Shown: positions 27,104-34,404 of the stretch, one piece after another | Position numbering within the stretch: the first letter of the stretch is position 1 | Layout: every line of letters starts with the position of its first letter | Source of the DNA: Bacteroidota bacterium | GTDB taxonomy: Bacteria > Bacteroidota > Bacteroidia > Bacteroidales > FEN-979 | Length of the DNA: 64,000 nt | Assembly (NCBI GenBank): GCA_026391795.1 | Contig: JAPLDI010000045.1 | Span: 24,778 to 88,777 of the forward strand | Direction of reading: 5' to 3' | Made by a program: the position numbers and the translations under genes | Notes under the pieces: model-generated | The model's input: only the letters and a program-made list of their open reading frames with translations | What the model was told of the DNA's origin: nothing | Databases searched by the model: none

Positions 27104-28000
27104 TTAATGAGCTCTTCTCAGTCTTGACCGTATCAATACCGCCACCAGGTTGAGTGTAAAGGTCAGCAGCAGTAAAACAAGGGTTGTGGCAAACTGGATC
27201 GGCAGGGTCTGATCGACATTGACAGACTGCGTTGACATAATGTAAATATGGTAACCGAGCGACATGAACTGGTCGCTGAGGCCGCGTGGCAAGGTTGCAA
27301 GGTAATAGGCCGCTCCCGTGAAAAGGATCGGAGCCACCTCCCCGGCGCCTCTTGAGACGGCAAGGATGGTTCCCGTGAGGATGCCCGATCTTGAACCGGG
27401 AAGAACAACCTTACGGATCGTCTGCCATTTGGTTGCACCCAGTGCAAGGCTCGCCTCCCTCAATTCCCTTGGAACAGTCTTGATCGATTCTTCCACCGAA
27501 ACGATAACAACAGGCAGCGTCAAAAGTGCCATGGTCAGACTTGCCCAAAGAATATTGGGTTGCGCCCAGGTAAGTTGTCCGCCGAAAAATGCCTTATCCA
27601 TCCCGCCTCCGACAAACTTTATAAAGAAGCCGAGTCCGAAAAGTCCGAAAATGATGGAAGGAACCATTGATAGTGTCCTTACGGCAAACTGAACGGTTTT
27701 GGCGATCCAGGATGATTCCCTGGCATATTCGGTAAGGTAGAGTGCGGTGATGGCTCCGAAGGGAACCGCTGCTGCCGACATGATGATCACCATCAGGGCT
27801 GTACCGAAAAGGGCAGGGAATATACCGCCCTTTGTCATACCCTCCTCCGGGAAGGAGGTCAAAAAAGCCCATGTCAGCTGGTTTTTCCCGCCGATAATAA
27901 TGACAACCAGCATGATGATAATGATCGCAATGATCAGCACCACGGAGAACCCGGTGACCCCGATCATCACGCCCCCCGTTATTTTTTGAATCTTTTTCAT
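27104..28000 (-). CDS. pstA: Phosphate ABC transporter permease PstA
   Basis: 298 residues, six predicted membrane helices. The PstA signature includes 'GIFPALFGTALMVIIMSAAAVPFGAITALYLTEYA' and the EAA loop 'ELREASLALGATKWQTIRKVVLPGSRSGILTGTILAVSRGAGEVAPILFTG'. It forms the inner-membrane channel with PstC. Its first codon overlaps the last four bases of pstC. Confidence 0.96.
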   Translation of the reverse strand: MKKIQKITGGVMIGVTGFSVVLIIAIIIIMLVVIIIGGKNQLTWAFLTSFPEEGMTKGGIFPALFGTALMVIIMSAAAVPFGAITALYLTEYARESSWIAKTVQFAVRTLSMVPSIIFGLFGLGFFIKFVGGGMDKAFFGGQLTWAQPNILWASLTMALLTLPVVIVSVEESIKTVPRELREASLALGATKWQTIRKVVLPGSRSGILTGTILAVSRGAGEVAPILFTGAAYYLATLPRGLSDQFMSLGYHIYIMSTQSVNVDQTLPIQFATTLVLLLLTFTLNLVAVLIRSRLRRAH

Positions 28001-29259
28001 GTTTTTCCCTGTAAGCGGGTCATCAATCTTCCTTTAACATAGAATTCAGCAGTAGCGTTGAGGGCGAATGTGAAAATAAAAAGCAGGGTTCCGATGAGGA
28101 ACAATACATTGTAATGGGTGTCCCCAAAGACCACCTCCGCCATCTCGGCCCCGATCGTGGCTGAGAGTGTCCTCACCGAATCAAAGGGATTCATGGATAT
28201 AAGTGCTGCATTGCCTGTGGCCATCAGAACAATCATGGTTTCTCCGAATATTCGTCCGATTCCAAGCAGCACCGCGGCAAAGATACCGGGAGCTGCAGCG
28301 GGTAAGGTCACAAAAAAAGCGGTCTGCCACTTTGAAGCTCCCAGAGCAAGGCTGGCTTCTTTGTACGTTGATGGTACAGCTGTCATAACATCTTCGGTCA
28401 CGGTAAAAATGATCGGGATCGCAGCGAGGGCCATTGCTATTCCACCCACAAAAGCATTGAGACGGGTTTCATACCCAAACAGATGCTGAAAAAATGTTGC
28501 CAGGACGATCAGTGCAAAAAAACCAATTACCACCGAAGGAAATCCTGCAAGAATTTCAATGGCAGGTTTTATGATCTCCCGCATCCAGCGTGGCGAAAAT
28601 GCTGCTGAAAAAAGTGCTGCAAGAATTGCAAGCGGAGCAGCAAAAAGAATCGAAATAATCGTAATTTTAAATGTACCAATGATCAGCGGCAGTAACCCGT
28701 ACCTGGGATTTTCAGATACCGGCATCCAGGTTTTGCCCGCAAGCCCTTTCAGGGTAACACGGTTTGCGTTTGAAGATTCATTTTCCTTGTAAGCAGGAAT
28801 TGCAGACCCGCCAGATTCAGCTGCAGCAACTACTGTGTCAGTAGTCGCACCATAAACCTCCTGTTTGTCAGGAGAAGTTGAAGAAGTACTTCCTCCATAT
28901 ACCTCCTGGTTGTTCTCATTCTGCTCTCCTGCTGCCGCTTCAGTTCCATAGGTTTCCTGCTTCGCTGATGAGATTTCAGTTTTCGTTTCAGCCTTTCCTG
29001 TAAATATGGGTAATGTCTCCCTGAAGACAAAGAGGAAGATCAGGATGATGATAGCGATGGAAAAGAATGCCACACCGGATATAATCTTCTCCGCAAAGAA
29101 TTCAGAAGGTCTGCGTTGTTTTTTGAGGCTTTCATTGCTGAAAACGAACTGTTCAATTGGCTTCCGGGAGGGTTCTTCTGTATGGACCTTCGGTTGGGTA
29201 TCTCCTTCCAGGGGTTGGCCGGTCTCTTCACTATTCATTATCTTCTTTATAAAATCCAA
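27997..29259 (-). CDS. pstC: Phosphate ABC transporter permease PstC with a long extra loop
   Basis: 420 residues, about 100 longer than usual PstC. A cytosolic N-terminal extension (~1-50) precedes TM1 (~55-80, VAFFSIAIIILIFLFVFRETLPIF). An extra Ser/Ala/Glu-rich low-complexity segment (~90-165) follows, containing three copies of a QE(T/V)YG motif. The normal PstC core begins near 'TWMPVSENPRYGLLPLIIGTFKIT' and has the EAA loop 'TYKEASLALGASKWQTAFFVTLPAAAPGI' and 'GETMIVLMATGN'. The insertion falls in the first periplasmic loop. It works with PstA, PstB and PstS. Confidence 0.93.
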   Translation of the reverse strand: MDFIKKIMNSEETGQPLEGDTQPKVHTEEPSRKPIEQFVFSNESLKKQRRPSEFFAEKIISGVAFFSIAIIILIFLFVFRETLPIFTGKAETKTEISSAKQETYGTEAAAGEQNENNQEVYGGSTSSTSPDKQEVYGATTDTVVAAAESGGSAIPAYKENESSNANRVTLKGLAGKTWMPVSENPRYGLLPLIIGTFKITIISILFAAPLAILAALFSAAFSPRWMREIIKPAIEILAGFPSVVIGFFALIVLATFFQHLFGYETRLNAFVGGIAMALAAIPIIFTVTEDVMTAVPSTYKEASLALGASKWQTAFFVTLPAAAPGIFAAVLLGIGRIFGETMIVLMATGNAALISMNPFDSVRTLSATIGAEMAEVVFGDTHYNVLFLIGTLLFIFTFALNATAEFYVKGRLMTRLQGKT

Positions 29260-29303
29260 AAGCAGCGCATTTTGCGCTGCCCTGGAACCATTTACTAACC
29301 AAT

Positions 29304-30143
29304 CTACTTAACCGGGAAATATCCCTGATCAACCACAAGTTTTTGTCCTTCCGGTCCAAGGATCCAGTCAATGTAGCTTTTCATCTCTCCGGTCGGCCTG
29401 TTCCTCAGGTACATATAAAGGTACCTGCTGATGGGATAGGTGCCGTTCTTAATGGTTTCGGCACTGGCTGTATAACCGGGAGTTTTATCATCTTTTTTCA
29501 CGAGGCAATGCTTTACTCCTTTTGCATAGGCTGCACCACCGTATCCGATTCCGAATTTATCGTTCTTCACGGCATTTACAACAGCAGAGGTTCCGGGAAG
29601 TGTCTGGCAGCTGGCTGCATAGTCACCTTTTACCACGTTCTCCTGGAAGAAAACATAAGTTCCAGAACTGTTTTCACGTCCGTAAAGCTTGATAGCCTCA
29701 TCCGGACCGCCCACTTCTTTCCAGCTCTTGATCTTTCCGGTGTAAATTCCGCTCAGTTGTTTGATCGTGAGCTCATTTACGGGGTTCGATTCGTTCAGGT
29801 AGACCGTGATACCGTCTTTTGCGCAACGGATCTCAACACCCAGTGAACCGTAACGTTCCTTCAGCTTGTCGATTTCGCTTTGTTTCATCGGACGGCTGGA
29901 ATTGCAGATATCGGTTGCCCCGTTAATAAGGGCCGAGATACCGGTTCCTGATCCGCCGCCGGTTACCTGGAGGGTCACTTCGGGGTGCGATTTCATATAG
30001 ACCTCTGCCCATTTCTGGGCAAGGATCACCATGGTATCGGATCCTTTGATGGTGATTTTCTTGGGAGCAGGCATGAAGGCGAAGGTGATCATTGCAAGGA
30101 GGATCACACCTGCCATCGTTGTTATTATGTTTGATCTTTTCAT
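29304..30143 (-). CDS. pstS: Phosphate-binding protein PstS
   Basis: 279 residues. N-terminal signal/anchor (~8-25) followed directly by 'ITIKGSDTMVILAQKWAEVY'. Phosphate-binding motifs are 'GGGSGTGISALINGATDICNSSRPM' and 'GRENSSGTYVFFQENV'. The C-terminal part 'PISRYLYMYLRN...YIDWILGPEGQKLV' is typical of the PstS_2/PBP-like_2 family. Periplasmic ligand capture for PstABC. It lies between the porin and pstC. Confidence 0.95.
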   Translation of the reverse strand: MKRSNIITTMAGVILLAMITFAFMPAPKKITIKGSDTMVILAQKWAEVYMKSHPEVTLQVTGGGSGTGISALINGATDICNSSRPMKQSEIDKLKERYGSLGVEIRCAKDGITVYLNESNPVNELTIKQLSGIYTGKIKSWKEVGGPDEAIKLYGRENSSGTYVFFQENVVKGDYAASCQTLPGTSAVVNAVKNDKFGIGYGGAAYAKGVKHCLVKKDDKTPGYTASAETIKNGTYPISRYLYMYLRNRPTGEMKSYIDWILGPEGQKLVVDQGYFPVK

Positions 30144-30189
30144 GATTCGTATTTTTAACTTTTCAAAATTAACTCTTTATACAATTCTT

Positions 30190-31737
30190 TTAAAATTTTA
30201 CCTGCAACCGAACGGTCAGAATGTTCTGCTTTACCGCCTGGCTCCAGTCGTAGGTGCTCTTTACATTATTTACGGTATAGGAAGTAACAACATTTCCTAC
30301 ACCTTTATCATTGGTACCTACTTTTTTGTTCATCGGCATTTCGTACCCTACCATGAACTTGATGTTTTCGGTGAAAAAATAGGAATAGGCAAAGGTCCAG
30401 GTTCCGTAAGCGATATCGGCGGTACCCGAAGTAAGTGAGTTGGCCGTGGTGGTTTTTGTCATCGTTTTGGTTTCAACAACAGGACCTGAGCCGCTGTAAT
30501 CGGTCTTGGTCGTCTTCGTAACATCGGCTACCTTGGCATCATAACTGCCGTCCTTGGTTCCGATCTTGTCGTTTCCGATCCCGGTATTCGGGTTGTAATA
30601 GTCATATCGTACAGCGATCTGGTTGCGTTTGCCGATGTTTTTTACAAGGTACACATAGTATCCGCTGAACTTCCTGGAAATTGCAGGAGCGCTCTTAATG
30701 TATGTAGTGGTGAGGTTAGAAACAACAAGTGTATCGGTTATTCCGGTAGTAGAAGATGATTTAACAGAAGCGCTTGCGGAGTATCCCGGTGTTGAGTTCA
30801 CACCCCAGATGTATTCACCTTTCAGTGCGAGTCCGCCCAGGACATCCAGGTAGAGTTGTCCTTCAAATCCTATCCACTGCTTCGGCACAGTTGCGCCAAT
30901 GCTGCTGTTCGTTTTGTTATAGGTATAATCTGAATTCAGCACATCCAGGCTGTTGGCCTTGATCTTGCCATAATAAGCATGGGCACCGATGGTTAGTCCG
31001 CCAACCCTTCCGAATCTGAAAGCATAGGTGACACGTCCCATGAAATCCTTTGCATTGTCAAAATCGGTGTTCTGCCCAACAGTAGTCGGGGCGTCATAGG
31101 TGTTTGTACCGTAATTGAAAGCGGGATTGGTGATTGAAATCCCGTCGTTGCCATTGAAAATGGCCAGCTGGATTTTCAGTGGAAATTTCTGGGGATTGAT
31201 CTCCAGTTTTGCGCCGATCGCCCTTTCGTCCGGATAGATCGCACGGATCACGCGCGAACGTTCGGGAACTTCGCGGCTGCTGGATGAATATTCAACTTCG
31301 TAATTGGGCCTGTTGAATTTACCAGCCCACAGGGAGAAGGTCTTGATCCAGGGATCGTTGGCCTGAACGTAAGCATCTTTGATGGTGATGTTCCCCGGTT
31401 GAAAATCGGGCTGTAATACAAAATTAATACCATTAACAGGTTCATACGTGAATTTGATACGTGCCCTGCGGATCATAAAATAGTTACCCGGGTAAACACT
31501 CGATTGTTCATAGTTAATCCACTGCGCCTGGATGTAACCTGACAGTTTGATTTTTGTCAGTTTGTCCAGACTTGATTCTGCTGTTGCAAGTCTTTCTTCC
31601 ACTCCTACGACCTTGTCGTGAAGCGTGGTTACCTGGGGTGCCAGCGTGTCAGTGCCGCTCTGAGCCTTTACTGCCTGGGAAGGGGCCAGGAACAATATCA
31701 TTCCCAGTGTTAAAATTGAGAGAGAGAGTTTTTTCAT
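30190..31737 (-). CDS. Phosphate-selective porin (OprO/OprP family)
   Basis: 515 residues with signal peptide 'LSILTLGMILFLAPSQAVKAQ'. A short coiled-coil (~35-60, 'LHDKVVGVEERLATAESSLDKL') precedes a beta-barrel with alternating aromatic strands: 'LSGYIQAQWINYE', 'FMIRRARIKFTYEPVNGINFVLQPDF', 'KDAYVQANDPWIKTFSLWAGKFNRPNYEVEYSSSSREVPERS'. It ends with 'NILTVRLQVKF', a typical outer-membrane C-terminal aromatic residue. First gene of the porin-pstSCAB-phoU set, so phosphate is the likely solute. A promoter and candidate PHO box lie just upstream. Confidence 0.88.
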   Translation of the reverse strand: MKKLSLSILTLGMILFLAPSQAVKAQSGTDTLAPQVTTLHDKVVGVEERLATAESSLDKLTKIKLSGYIQAQWINYEQSSVYPGNYFMIRRARIKFTYEPVNGINFVLQPDFQPGNITIKDAYVQANDPWIKTFSLWAGKFNRPNYEVEYSSSSREVPERSRVIRAIYPDERAIGAKLEINPQKFPLKIQLAIFNGNDGISITNPAFNYGTNTYDAPTTVGQNTDFDNAKDFMGRVTYAFRFGRVGGLTIGAHAYYGKIKANSLDVLNSDYTYNKTNSSIGATVPKQWIGFEGQLYLDVLGGLALKGEYIWGVNSTPGYSASASVKSSSTTGITDTLVVSNLTTTYIKSAPAISRKFSGYYVYLVKNIGKRNQIAVRYDYYNPNTGIGNDKIGTKDGSYDAKVADVTKTTKTDYSGSGPVVETKTMTKTTTANSLTSGTADIAYGTWTFAYSYFFTENIKFMVGYEMPMNKKVGTNDKGVGNVVTSYTVNNVKSTYDWSQAVKQNILTVRLQVKF

Positions 31738-31765
31738 GTTCTTTATGAGATTGATTTTTATGCAG

Positions 31766-31773
31766 CAAAAATA
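31766..31773 (-). promoter_or_regulatory. -7 box TATTTTTG of the porin-pst operon
   Basis: Minus-strand TATTTTTG fits TAnnTTTG and sits 28 bp upstream of the porin ATG. No -33 TTTG is seen; that position is taken by the PHO-box-like repeats, as expected for an activator-dependent promoter. Confidence 0.65.
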
Positions 31774-31777
31774 TAGC

Positions 31778-31821
31778 GGTTAACAAAGCCTCGTGTTAAC
31801 AGTGCATTACCGTTATGTTAA
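31778..31821 (-). promoter_or_regulatory. Candidate PHO box: hexamers phased every 11 bp
   Basis: On the minus strand, hexamers start at 31821 (TTAACA), 31810 (GTAATG), 31799 (TTAACA) and 31788 (CTTTGT), exactly 11 bp apart and ending 4 bp from the -7 box. Known PhoB and PhoP boxes are direct repeats with 11-bp phasing, and the Bacillus PhoP hexamer is TT(A/T/C)ACA. The link to the phoB gene here is inference. Confidence 0.55.
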
Positions 31822-31833
31822 CAAATTGTGAAC

Positions 31834-31952
31834 GGATGCTGGATGCTGGATGCTGGATGCTGGATGCTGGATGCTGGATGCTGGATACTGGATGCTGGAT
31901 GCTGGATACTGGATGCTGGATACTGGATGCTGGATGCTGGATGCTGGATGCT
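31834..31952. repeat. 17 tandem copies of 7-bp GGATGCT
   Basis: Seventeen in-phase 7-bp units, fourteen GGATGCT and three GGATACT. Because 7 is coprime to 3, the + strand reads as a 7-residue repeat (MLDAGCW), which is an artefact. The reverse complement AGCATCC is the unit of the array at 42324-42499. Confidence 0.97.
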
Positions 31953-31969
31953 GGAATAGAAGGAATTAC

Positions 31970-32019
31970 ACTTTATACTTTATGAACTTTATGAACTTTA
32001 TGAACTTTATAAACTTTAC
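31970..32019. repeat. Tandem 9-bp ACTTTATGA repeat
   Basis: About five units of ACTTTATGA/ACTTTATAA, the reverse-complement word of the TATAAAGTT array at 11409-11480. It lies directly 3' of the GPP34-like gene. Confidence 0.9.
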
Positions 32020-32021
32020 AC

Positions 32022-32708
32022 TCAATTATGAATACTCACATTCGACGACATGATCGCAAGGCGGATCGCCTCCTGGATATCCTTGATTTTTTGTGAAGTT
32101 TCTGTTAACGGTTCTTTAAATTCGGTGATCTCCTTAATCTTGATCCTGACTTTCAGAAAATGTTCCTGGAGTAAAAAATTCTTGTCAATCATCCTGCACG
32201 TACGCATAACTGCCATCAACATCATATCAACGGCTGATAATTCCTGTTCACCCATGACTTTCGAATACAGATTTGCCACAATCTGTTTTTTGATTTGAAC
32301 ATTAACCAGTGGATATTTATCCTGAAAGAAAATCAGGAGAAACCTGTAGTCTTCTTTTACAAGGATATTTTTCTTAATGAGATTCTTCAGCAAGGATTTC
32401 CATTTCAGTCCGCTTTTATAGACGATACGCTGAATGGCCTTTTTAAGGGTCAGTTCTTTTTTGGATTTCCCCAACACTTCAAGTGCTGAGTCGATCACTT
32501 TATCCCCGGTTTCTTCAGTTTTGACAACGCGGACAAGAATCCCGTTTATTTCGATTCTCCCGGATTGCTCCAGTTCAAACAAAACGGCCCCGGCCAATCC
32601 GAATTTGATGCGCTGCTCTGAGTTCCCGAACCATCCCTTATCACTTAAAGCAAGAAGAACAATTGTTTCAAGGAACGAGAGGTCAACATTATTTTCTGCT
32701 TTTTCCAT
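32022..32708 (-). CDS. GPP34 (Golgi phosphoprotein 3-like) family protein
   Basis: 228 residues. The start 'LSFLETIVLLALSDKGWFG', then 'IKFGLAGAVLFELEQSGRIEI' and 'TGDKVIDSALEVL', follow the GPP34/VPS74 pattern LLALxxxxG...LxxALAGAxLxELxLxGRI...TGDxxLDxAL. The remainder is helical. In eukaryotes the family binds PI4P and sorts glycosyltransferases; the bacterial role is unknown. No signal peptide or membrane helix. It lies 46 bp downstream of the PiT gene and is probably co-transcribed. Confidence 0.75.
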   Translation of the reverse strand: MEKAENNVDLSFLETIVLLALSDKGWFGNSEQRIKFGLAGAVLFELEQSGRIEINGILVRVVKTEETGDKVIDSALEVLGKSKKELTLKKAIQRIVYKSGLKWKSLLKNLIKKNILVKEDYRFLLIFFQDKYPLVNVQIKKQIVANLYSKVMGEQELSAVDMMLMAVMRTCRMIDKNFLLQEHFLKVRIKIKEITEFKEPLTETSQKIKDIQEAIRLAIMSSNVSIHN

Positions 32709-32754
32709 TTTTCAGTATTGCGAATAACATTAACTCATTTTATGAATGAAAATT

Positions 32755-34146
32755 TCATTTCATGATCAGGCGAAACAATAAAAACAGACCACCCGACAGT
32801 ACAATCGTGACCGGCAGTGTGAACAACCAGGCTGTAAGGATATTCTTTATTGTATTCATCTGGAGGTTTTGCCTCCCTTCCCCTGCAACCATCGCACCTG
32901 CCACACCGGAGGAAAGGACATGTGTTGTGCTTACTGGTAATCCGAATTTGGTAGAAACTCCGATCGTACTGGCAGCAATGATCTCTGCAATGGCTCCCTG
33001 TGCATAAGTAAGGTGGGTTTTCCCGATTTTTTCTCCTATCGTTACCACAATTCTTTTCCACCCGATCATGGTTCCCAAACCAAGCGAAAGGGATACAATC
33101 AGGATTACCCATCGGGGAGCATATTCTGTATGCGATCTGATCTTTTTTACATTTGATCTCAGGATTGTCATATCCACCGGCCTGAGAAAGGCTTTCGCTT
33201 TCTTATCCGCGTTTTTTAAAATCCCGTCAATTTTTTTACCGATCAGAATAATGGATTTCCTGATCTTAAAGTTTTCCTTTTTATCCATCTTATCAAATGA
33301 AACGACGCCCTGCAACCCTTTGACAATTGACGCTATATTTGCCTGTACAACATGATAATCATTGAGTTCGGCTTCATGCAACGCAGTCGTATCCATTTTA
33401 TTCAGCGTGAATTCAATCTTTCTTACGTCCATCCTGAGATCCGCAGGAACCTTGTTCCTGTCGAGTGCGAAAAATGCAGGGGCAAAAGCAATGAGGATCA
33501 GCATGATCAACCCTACCCCCTTCTGTCCGTCATTGGATCCATGCGCATAGCTCACACTGGTGCATGTAAGTACAAGGATGCTCCGGATCCAGATGGGAGG
33601 CGGCTTCTTCCCCTGTGGTTCTGTAAATATCTCTTTGTTTTTAATAACCTTTTTAAGTAAAAGCATAAATAACAAGGCAAACCCGAATCCAAAAACAGGA
33701 GAAATCAGCAGGGAAAGCCCGACTTCAATGACCTTCGACCAGTTTAGGGCTACAGAATGGCTGCCAGGCAGGATCATGAATGCAAGGCCGACTCCGAAAA
33801 TAGAGCCGATGATCCCAAAGTACCATGTGGAAAGATTCCAGATGATCGCCGTCAGTATCAAGGAAAGGATCATGGCGATGTTGTGAGAAAGGTTCTGATC
33901 TATCATTACCTCGGTGGGAAGAAGATTGATGATACCAATGGCAACCGCGATCCCGCCTACATTCACACCAATAAAATTCCAGAAGCCGGACCATACCACG
34001 GCCACCGTAGGTTTGAGTGAGTGGGTGTAGATAACCGTGGCGACTGCATTGGCAGTATCATGAAACCCGTTAATGAATTCGAATGCAACTGCGGCAAGGA
34101 TGCATAAAATGAGAAACACCGTGTAAACGGCATCAAGTCCGAACAT
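32755..34146 (-). CDS. pit: PiT-family inorganic phosphate transporter
   Basis: 463 residues. The two inverted PiT signatures are 'FINGFHDTANAVATVIYTHSLKP' (near 25) and 'STIGVSTKFGLPVSTTHVLSSGVAGAM' (near 400), with about ten membrane helices. A cytoplasmic loop of ~115 residues (~225-340, Lys-rich, helical) lies between the halves. Low-affinity cation-coupled phosphate uptake. The usual DUF47/PhoU-like partner is absent and a GPP34-like gene takes that place. Minus-strand -7 box TACATTTG at 34166-34173. Confidence 0.92.
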   Translation of the reverse strand: MFGLDAVYTVFLILCILAAVAFEFINGFHDTANAVATVIYTHSLKPTVAVVWSGFWNFIGVNVGGIAVAIGIINLLPTEVMIDQNLSHNIAMILSLILTAIIWNLSTWYFGIIGSIFGVGLAFMILPGSHSVALNWSKVIEVGLSLLISPVFGFGFALLFMLLLKKVIKNKEIFTEPQGKKPPPIWIRSILVLTCTSVSYAHGSNDGQKGVGLIMLILIAFAPAFFALDRNKVPADLRMDVRKIEFTLNKMDTTALHEAELNDYHVVQANIASIVKGLQGVVSFDKMDKKENFKIRKSIILIGKKIDGILKNADKKAKAFLRPVDMTILRSNVKKIRSHTEYAPRWVILIVSLSLGLGTMIGWKRIVVTIGEKIGKTHLTYAQGAIAEIIAASTIGVSTKFGLPVSTTHVLSSGVAGAMVAGEGRQNLQMNTIKNILTAWLFTLPVTIVLSGGLFLLFRLIMK

Positions 34147-34165
34147 ACGTCAGTAAATTGGTAAG

Positions 34166-34173
34166 CAAATGTA
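34166..34173 (-). promoter_or_regulatory. -7 box TACATTTG of the PiT gene
   Basis: Minus-strand TACATTTG fits TAnnTTTG and lies 19 bp before the ATG at 34146. Confidence 0.55.
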
Positions 34174-34404
34174 AAAAGTTTGGTTATTTCTCTACCTGTC
34201 GCAAACAAGACACTTATAATTTATTATTAACACTTTCTCTGACCAAAACCAAATCTGCAAGGATTTAGGTATCATCCAATTCCGGAATGATAAAATCTGA
34301 GATAGCCAAATGAAAAGGTTCCATTTAATGATTTGTTATCATTCTGTTCACATTCATGTAATCTCCTTGCCCTTATTTTGTCTGTTTTATGGTACCAGGC
34401 TAAG

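Noticed and set aside
31816..31832. TTAACAAATTGTGAA upstream of the porin as a Rex site
   Set aside because: The half-sites face the wrong way and spacing is 1 bp; the TTAACA is better explained by the 11-bp-phased PHO box.
31850..32053. 67-residue + strand ORF with MLDAGCW repeats
   Set aside because: It is simply the 7-bp GGATGCT array read in frame; no promoter and no domain.
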